Part shown: piece by piece, positions 59,067-64,000 of the stretch
Layout: each line of letters opens with the position of its first letter
Numbering within the stretch: the first letter of the stretch is position 1
NCBI RefSeq assembly: GCF_049800955.1
Contig: NZ_JBNAGA010000006.1
Location: 21,565 to 85,564, forward strand
DNA from: JAKVBH01 sp049800955
Lineage (GTDB): Bacteria > Pseudomonadota > Alphaproteobacteria > Rhodobacterales > Rhodobacteraceae
Direction: 5' to 3'
Length of the DNA: 64,000 bases
Program-made: the position numbers and the translations under genes
Notes under the pieces: generated by a model
The model's input: only the letters and a program-made list of their open reading frames with translations
Told to the model about the DNA's origin: nothing
The model's database searches: none

Positions 59067-59123
59067 GATCCTGCATCCTCAAGGGTCTTCTTTATGATTT
59101 TGGATACGGTATATGCCAGAGAG

Positions 59124-59319
59124 GATGTTGCATCAAGGATAACTGATGCAGCATGTGCCATTTGCCATAAATGATAGCCGATGTGTCATGACAGATGTCT
59201 GAGACATGATTTGTGATACAGGATTTCTGATTTTGAATGGCCGTGTTGGCGTTTCTGAGTGTGCATATCCGATGTTGCAGGACTGATATTGCATGTGTGA
59301 TTTGCCATGAGCCGGAAAT
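59124..59319 (+). repeat. Heptad repeat array 1 (GAT/CAT every 7 bp)
   Basis: In 28 consecutive 7-bp units from 59124 to 59319, 21 begin with GAT or CAT. The first eleven do so without exception (GATGTTG, CATCAAG, GATAACT, GATGCAG and so on). The other four bases vary. The array starts 57 bp upstream of the parA-like gene. It resembles heptad sites bound by ribbon-helix-helix proteins at centromeres or overdrive elements. Confidence 0.75.
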
Positions 59320-59411
59320 GTGCGGGTTTTGGTGCTGTCCGGAGCATCGTACATGTCCTGGCGGACTGTTACGCGTCCATGTCGCAATTTTCGGCGAGAG
59401 ATCCCCGCTGA

Positions 59412-59481
59412 CATACACGATATATGATTTGCCATAATTGATAATGCATATGCGATAGCACAGGTTACATGTGCCATCGTT
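59412..59481 (+). repeat. Heptad repeat array 2 (GAT/CAT every 7 bp)
   Basis: Ten consecutive 7-bp units (CATACAC, GATATAT, GATTTGC, CATAATT, GATAATG, CATATGC, GATAGCA, CAGGTTA, CATGTGC, CATCGTT), nine starting with GAT or CAT. It is separated from array 1 by 92 bp. The units GATTTGC and CATGTGC also occur in array 1. Confidence 0.75.
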
Positions 59482-59763
59482 TCTGCCGGAATCCTGGCTC
59501 AAATGGCCCGGTCAATCTTGTCAGTTCACCTCAACTTGCGCGTAGCGGGCGCCAGAGGGGGGATGCAGGCCGATGAAGGCTCTCTGGTGGGGAATGGGTG
59601 CCAAATCGCATTAAGGGCGCTCAGCGGACGATTCTATGAAACTCTTATTCTGGCCACGTGAGACCATTGCGACGAAAGGAAGGAGCCCTCACGCTGACGC
59701 GTTCGGCTTGAAACGGAATACAGGCCATCTTGTCGTCGTTCCATGAAGAGGGCGTATTGACTG
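59482..59763. other. Possible oriT region before the relaxosome genes
   Basis: A gene-free stretch of 280 bp between the heptad arrays and the relaxosome operon. It contains ATCCTG at 59491-59496, matching the core nick sequence of IncP/VirD2-type relaxases. No strong inverted repeat was found beside it. Location makes this the likeliest place for oriT. Confidence 0.35.
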
Positions 59764-59779
59764 CAATACTATAATATTA
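59764..59779. promoter_or_regulatory. AT-rich operator before the relaxosome operon
   Basis: CAATACTATAATATTA differs in two positions from the perfect palindrome CAATATTATAATATTG seen at 45255 and 55144. TTGACT at 59757-59762 lies just upstream. It is placed to control the relaxosome-relaxase-virD4 operon. Confidence 0.6.
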
Positions 59780-59834
59780 GACACTCCAGATGTCCTGTAT
59801 GAGACTGGCAGGAAATAGGGAGTGTATTTGCAGT

Positions 59835-60410
59835 ATGGCGTCACGGCGCAGATTGACCCCCGAAGAACGCCAGGAGATCGTGCGCGAACGCCTGAAGGGC
59901 GTAACGCATGCGGATTTGGCTGTGCAGTTCGGGGTCAGTGAGCGCACGGTCTACTACACGCTTAGGACTGAAAAAGACCGGCGGCGGGACACGCGCGTTC
60001 GCACCAAACAGGTCAGTGTCACGCTCACGCCGGACGAGTTGCAGGGTTTCGACGAGGTGCTCGCGCGCCATGGCGTGTCCAGCCGGTCGGCCGGTGTTCG
60101 CCTTCTCATCCAGTCGGCAAACGGCGTTTTTCAACCCGACCAACACCTCGCCGAGGAGCTCAAGTCCTTCCGGGCGGCGCTCAATCGCGTGGGCAACAAC
60201 GTCACCCAGATTGCCAAGCGGTTGAACGAGGCGCGTGCCAAAGGGATCGCGCCGGTCTTCGGTGACCGCAGCCTAACGCAGCTGCGGCTCCTATCGGGGT
60301 TTGTTCTCGATTTCGCGGACCAGGTCGATGCGCTCGCCCGGCGGCGGGTGCGCCATGTCACGCTTGAAGCCCACAGGGCGCTGAAGGACTTCGCAGATGT
60401 CCCGGAGTGA
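59835..60410 (+). CDS. MobC-like relaxosome accessory protein
   Basis: The 191-residue protein starts with a helix-turn-helix (EERQEIVRERLKGVTHADLA, VQFGVSERTVYYTL). A ribbon-helix-helix-like part (VSVTLTPDELQGFDEVLARHG) and a MobC-type helical region (FRAALNRVGNNVTQIAKRLN) follow. It would bind oriT and assist the relaxase. The frame opens at 59790. The ATG at 59835 (MASRRRLTPEE) looks like the natural N-terminus, but no strong ribosome binding site supports either. It overlaps the relaxase gene by 14 bases. Confidence 0.82.
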   Translation: MASRRRLTPEERQEIVRERLKGVTHADLAVQFGVSERTVYYTLRTEKDRRRDTRVRTKQVSVTLTPDELQGFDEVLARHGVSSRSAGVRLLIQSANGVFQPDQHLAEELKSFRAALNRVGNNVTQIAKRLNEARAKGIAPVFGDRSLTQLRLLSGFVLDFADQVDALARRRVRHVTLEAHRALKDFADVPE

Positions 60411-62661
60411 TGCCGTCACACTCGTCACCGGCGAGATCTTTCGCGAGGGTTGGAGCCGCATCAGAGGGTCGATGCAAGGTCTCGGGACACGGCGGGCGCA
60501 GATGATGCGTGCGGCCTATGGGCACCGGGCCGCGGTCTTCAAACCGATTCGCACGGGCGGCACGCACACCAAGGCCCAGCTTCAGAACCAACTGGCCTAT
60601 CTGACAACGAAGTCTTCCCACATTGTCGACAGCCGCGGCGTCCATGATGGCAAGACGCGGCTCTCGGGTGAGGAGATCACCTCCGTGGTCGAGCGGTTCA
60701 CCTCCCGGTGGGATGAGGGGTTCAATCCCAAGCTCGGACATACCAGTCATCTTCTGATGTCCTTTCCGCGCGGCACCAAGGCCACCGATGTCCGCGACAT
60801 TGCCAGCGATGTCTGCGAGCGCTTCTTCCAGGACGAGCACCGCAACTTCGACTACCTGATCGCCGTCCACAAAGACCGTGACCATCCACATGCCCATGTA
60901 GTGATCAATCGCCGCTCTCAGGAAGGCGAATTCTTCTATCTCGGACGCGATCATCACTTCAACTACGACGCCTTCCGTCTTGCTATGGTCGAGGAGGCGG
61001 AGAAATACGGGGTTCGTCTCGAGGCAACCCGCCGCGTCGATCGCGGTGAAGCCCACTATCCGCCCCGCACACGCGAGGTCTATGCCGCGAAAGAGGAGGG
61101 GCGGGCGGTCCGCCAGCGGGAACGGGTCGGAGAGGATCTTGACCGCGCCCTCGGAGAGATCGCTGGAAACGCCCAGGTGTATCGATCCCTCGCGGCCGAG
61201 GCTTCGCGTGAAAACCGCGCAGACATCGAAGATGCCTTGCTGAAGGCGAGCACGCTTCTCGCGCGGCAAGGGAAACTCCCGCAAACCGGAGACATATACA
61301 TGAGCCAGGACCAGAGTTTCGACGATCTGAACAGCCGCTTCGCCGATGAAATGAACCGTGTTGCCGCCCTGATCCGGGAGGCGCCTGAGGCCGACCGCCC
61401 GGCGCTGCAAAAGCAGATGGTGGCTGCGCTTAGGCCGGTCGCGCATATGCAGCCACTCGGATTGCGCTCAGGCACACTGACAGAGCGACCGACAGAGACG
61501 GGCATCTATTCTGAGGCCAACATCAACGCGGGCCTGGTGGAGAAGCTGCGGGAAGGCCGGACGCGGGCGCAGATTGACACTGCCTTGCGCGGGACCGGGA
61601 TTTCCTCGGAGGCATTGGTGGCGCGGATCGAGCAGGGGGCCGATACGGCGGCCCTGGAACGGGAATGGTATGCTGACGATCTTCAGAAAATCGCCGGTGC
61701 GCAGGACCTCAATCTGGAGCGCCGCGAGGATCTGAAAGTTGCAGTCGACAAGCTCGACAAGGTGCATGTCGCCCTCGGGACAGGTCTGGAGCGAGCGGAA
61801 GTGCTGCGCCGTGATGGTGTCATCGAAGACGACCGTGCTCCAGACATGCATTACGATGCAGAAAGCGTGGATGATGCTGCGCGCGCGATCCGGCAAGACA
61901 TGCGCGGGCAGGGGCTTTCCGAAAAAGACATTGCCGAGCGCGCGGATGAAATCACCATCCGAGCCGAGGCCCGCCTCGAGATGGAACAGCGTACCTATCT
62001 GCGGCGACACCCCGATCTGCCGGCGCGGCCAAGCGATGTGATTGATGCGCGCGATCCTTTCAACGTCCGCATCACTGACGAGGCGCAAGCGGACCGGATC
62101 GACGTCGAGATTGATCGCGTCCTGTCGCGGTCCGATGGGCCCTTGCAGATCGACGAAGCTGTCGCGGCCGATATGCGGGAACGGTATCCAGACATGCCGG
62201 AACATTTGGCGCGCGGTCTCGGAGCAACCTATGCGGCCACATTTGCCGCCAGGCGCGGCGAATTCCTGGCGGATGATCGAGACGCGGTTGCGGAACCCAC
62301 CCACAGATTTCCGGACAATTCCGTCCTTGCGGAAGTCGTTGCCCATGAACGCGCAGACAAGATCACTCCGCCCTTTGCCGATGAAGAGGGCAGGGCGGCC
62401 TATCGCGCGGAAGTGGAGCGCCTTCTCGACGATGACAGGATCGCCGCCTTGCGGGAGGGCGATGCCAATGCGCTTGACGAGGTAATCGACAACCGGCTGG
62501 ACCGGCTCTACGCGGCGAAAGCCTACCTGCAGTCGGACGAGGCGACCGCAAACAGCGATGCCGTGCGCGAGGTGGTCTCGGAGATTGCCGAAGAGGAATA
62601 TGACGCGCAGCGCCTGAAAAGCCAGCAAATCCATACCGAGAAAGGCCAGACCCATGGATAG
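60397..62661 (+). CDS. virD2: VirD2-type relaxase
   Basis: This 754-residue relaxase nicks oriT and pilots the transferred strand. The metal-binding triad HPHAH is His163, His165 and His167, within DRDHPHAHVVINRR. Upstream are THTKAQLQNQLAYLTTKSSH, with the probable catalytic Tyr in the N-terminal 70 residues, and GHTSHLLMSFPRGT. The C-terminal 450 residues are helical and charged, as in other large alphaproteobacterial VirD2 proteins. Its stop overlaps virD4 by 8 bases. Confidence 0.92.
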   Translation: MSRSDAVTLVTGEIFREGWSRIRGSMQGLGTRRAQMMRAAYGHRAAVFKPIRTGGTHTKAQLQNQLAYLTTKSSHIVDSRGVHDGKTRLSGEEITSVVERFTSRWDEGFNPKLGHTSHLLMSFPRGTKATDVRDIASDVCERFFQDEHRNFDYLIAVHKDRDHPHAHVVINRRSQEGEFFYLGRDHHFNYDAFRLAMVEEAEKYGVRLEATRRVDRGEAHYPPRTREVYAAKEEGRAVRQRERVGEDLDRALGEIAGNAQVYRSLAAEASRENRADIEDALLKASTLLARQGKLPQTGDIYMSQDQSFDDLNSRFADEMNRVAALIREAPEADRPALQKQMVAALRPVAHMQPLGLRSGTLTERPTETGIYSEANINAGLVEKLREGRTRAQIDTALRGTGISSEALVARIEQGADTAALEREWYADDLQKIAGAQDLNLERREDLKVAVDKLDKVHVALGTGLERAEVLRRDGVIEDDRAPDMHYDAESVDDAARAIRQDMRGQGLSEKDIAERADEITIRAEARLEMEQRTYLRRHPDLPARPSDVIDARDPFNVRITDEAQADRIDVEIDRVLSRSDGPLQIDEAVAADMRERYPDMPEHLARGLGATYAATFAARRGEFLADDRDAVAEPTHRFPDNSVLAEVVAHERADKITPPFADEEGRAAYRAEVERLLDDDRIAALREGDANALDEVIDNRLDRLYAAKAYLQSDEATANSDAVREVVSEIAEEEYDAQRLKSQQIHTEKGQTHG

Positions 62662-64000
62662 GGGTCGCATCGCGCTCGGCATTATTCTCCTGACCTTGCT
62701 TAGCGCAGGGTTTGGATATGTCTTTGCGAGTGCGTTCCTGACGTTTCGCGACCTAGGATTGCGCGCGGAGATCGATTTTCTCTGGCTCGCCAGGAATTAC
62801 CTGAGCCTCCGTCAGGTGCGTCCCGATGATTTTCAACTGGTCAATCTCATCATCGGCGGTACGGCCTTTGCCGGCATGCTCCTGAGTGCGGTCCTGTCCG
62901 GCACCGCATTGACGAAGTTCGGCAAGACCCATTGGCAACGGTCCGGGGAGTTGAAGCGCAACGGCTTTTTCACCGCGCCGGGTAGCGGGTTCATTCTCGG
63001 CAAGACGACCTCGCCCAGGCGGCGGGGACGGTATCTGTCCTCGAGCGTCTACCCTCATGTGCTTTGCGTGGCCCCGACCGGGCGCGGGAAGACTACCGGG
63101 TTCGTGATTCCGAACCTGCTGACATTCCGCGGCAGCGCCGTGGTTCTCGACGTGAAGGGCGAGAATTTCGAGGCAACGGCCCGTCACCGGGCGGCGGACG
63201 GGGATGATGTCTATCGCTTTGCCCCCACGGACTGGAATGATCGCCGGTCGCATCGCTACAACCCGCTCCTCAGGATCGCCGGTCTCCGCGATCCCAACCA
63301 GCAGCAGATGGAGCTGCAACTGCTCGCAACACTCTTTCTGCAAACGGATAACGATCGCACGTCCGGCCTTCTCAAAGGCGGCATCGATCTCTTCGTCGCG
63401 GCGGGTCTGCTTTCCTTTGAGCGCAAGCGGCCCACGCTTGGCGAAATCTACCGCATCACAGCGTCCGGCGGGGACAAGCGCAAGGAGTTTATGAAGCGCC
63501 GCGACGAGGTGCAGAACACGGCGGCCAAGCTGATCTTCGAACGGATGGCCTCAACGAATAACGACACGCTGACGTCCTATATTTCGCTCCTGATGACCTC
63601 CGGCCTCGATCAATGGAGCAATCCGGCCATCGATGCCGCGACCTCCACGTCGGATTTCGACTTCCGGACGATTCGCAAAAAGCCGTTCTCGGTCTACCTG
63701 GTCGTAGCCCCGAACATGGTGCGCCCCATGGCAGCACTGATCCGGTTATTCTTCTCCGATTTGATTGCCTCCTTGCAAGATCGTGAGCCAGGTCCAGACG
63801 AACCTTGGCCAGTGATGATCATGCTCGATGAGTTCAATCGGCTCGGGAAGATGCCCATCGTTGTCGAAAGCATCGAGACATTGCGGTCTTATCGCGGCCA
63901 CCTGGCGATTGTGACCCAGACGATCCCGGCGCTCGATGAAATCTACGGCGAGAACACCCGTCGCGCGTTGCAGGGAAATGCCGGGATCAAACTCTATCTC
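62654..64000 (+). CDS. virD4: VirD4/TraG coupling protein, N-terminal part (runs off the right edge)
   Basis: The frame stays open for 449 codons from ATG 62654 to the window end. Two membrane helices lie near residues 5-28 and 65-95. Walker A APTGRGKTT is at 140-148, followed by FVIPNLLTFRGSAVVLDVKG, typical of T4SS coupling proteins, and IMLDEFNRLGKMPIV (Walker B). It links the relaxosome to the VirB channel. It overlaps the relaxase stop, so relaxase and coupling protein are made together. Confidence 0.95.
   Translation, partial: MDRGRIALGIILLTLLSAGFGYVFASAFLTFRDLGLRAEIDFLWLARNYLSLRQVRPDDFQLVNLIIGGTAFAGMLLSAVLSGTALTKFGKTHWQRSGELKRNGFFTAPGSGFILGKTTSPRRRGRYLSSSVYPHVLCVAPTGRGKTTGFVIPNLLTFRGSAVVLDVKGENFEATARHRAADGDDVYRFAPTDWNDRRSHRYNPLLRIAGLRDPNQQQMELQLLATLFLQTDNDRTSGLLKGGIDLFVAAGLLSFERKRPTLGEIYRITASGGDKRKEFMKRRDEVQNTAAKLIFERMASTNNDTLTSYISLLMTSGLDQWSNPAIDAATSTSDFDFRTIRKKPFSVYLVVAPNMVRPMAALIRLFFSDLIASLQDREPGPDEPWPVMIMLDEFNRLGKMPIVVESIETLRSYRGHLAIVTQTIPALDEIYGENTRRALQGNAGIKLYL

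Noticed and set aside
59092..59502. Long minus-strand open frames of 114 and 136 codons upstream of the parA-like gene
   Set aside because: They run through the heptad arrays. The periodic sequence avoids stops, the products are not protein-like, and no ribosome binding site is present.
1..64000. CRISPR arrays or insertion sequences
   Set aside because: No regularly spaced identical repeats with unique spacers, no cas genes and no transposase genes were seen; the only direct repeat arrays are iterons and the degenerate heptads.

Overview
The window looks like most of a conjugative, iteron-type plasmid from a Rhodobacterales (Roseobacter-group) alphaproteobacterium. The evidence is the GC-rich codon use, an Agrobacterium-style VirB/VirD mating apparatus split across the two window edges (virB11 runs off the left, virD4 off the right), a RepA-type initiator framed by iterons, and a C-P lyase cluster in an alphaproteobacterial arrangement. 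No rRNA or tRNA gene, CRISPR array or intact insertion sequence was seen.

Layout. 1-9.1 kb (minus strand): T4SS operon virB1-virB2-virB3-virB4-virB7-(VirB5/lytic transglycosylase hybrid)-virB5-virB8-virB9-virB10-virB11, without a visible virB6. 9.1-10 kb: two paralogous small genes, a small exported protein and an AT-rich operator. 10.3-11.5 kb: Xre/RES toxin-antitoxin pair. 11.7-17.6 kb: a less GC-rich cassette with a double-GHKL ATPase/kinase, a receiver-domain protein, an unknown protein and an N6-adenine methyltransferase, possibly an uncharacterised defence or signalling system. 17.8-24.3 kb: LysR regulator, Ugp-like ABC importer, metallophosphoesterase and the stump of a second one. 24.4-41.6 kb: aldo/keto reductase, then a phosphonate cluster phnCDE1E2, accessory genes, phnF, phnGHI-HAD-phnJK-GNAT-phnL-phnN, a 2H phosphoesterase and phnM. 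42-45.2 kb: large membrane protein and alpha/beta hydrolase. 45.3-51.7 kb: replication region (repA, iterons, ParB-like protein). 51.9-55 kb: VapBC and a MerR-controlled operon (transglutaminase, CDF transporter, methyltransferase). 55-64 kb: SSB, ArdC-like antirestriction protein, ParA-like ATPase with partner, a large heptad-repeat array, relaxosome protein, VirD2-type relaxase and VirD4.

How it fits together. One AT-rich palindrome (CAATATTATAATATTG, exact or degenerate) occurs at four separated places: next to the T4SS, before an exported protein, before ssb and before the relaxase operon. This suggests one repressor coordinates the conjugation functions. Between the parA-like gene and the relaxase operon lies a long array in which GAT or CAT recurs every 7 bp. 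It resembles heptad sites of ribbon-helix-helix centromere or overdrive proteins and is the most striking non-coding signal in the window. The cargo is a phosphorus-scavenging module with a good Pho box upstream of phnC and a second on the opposite strand.
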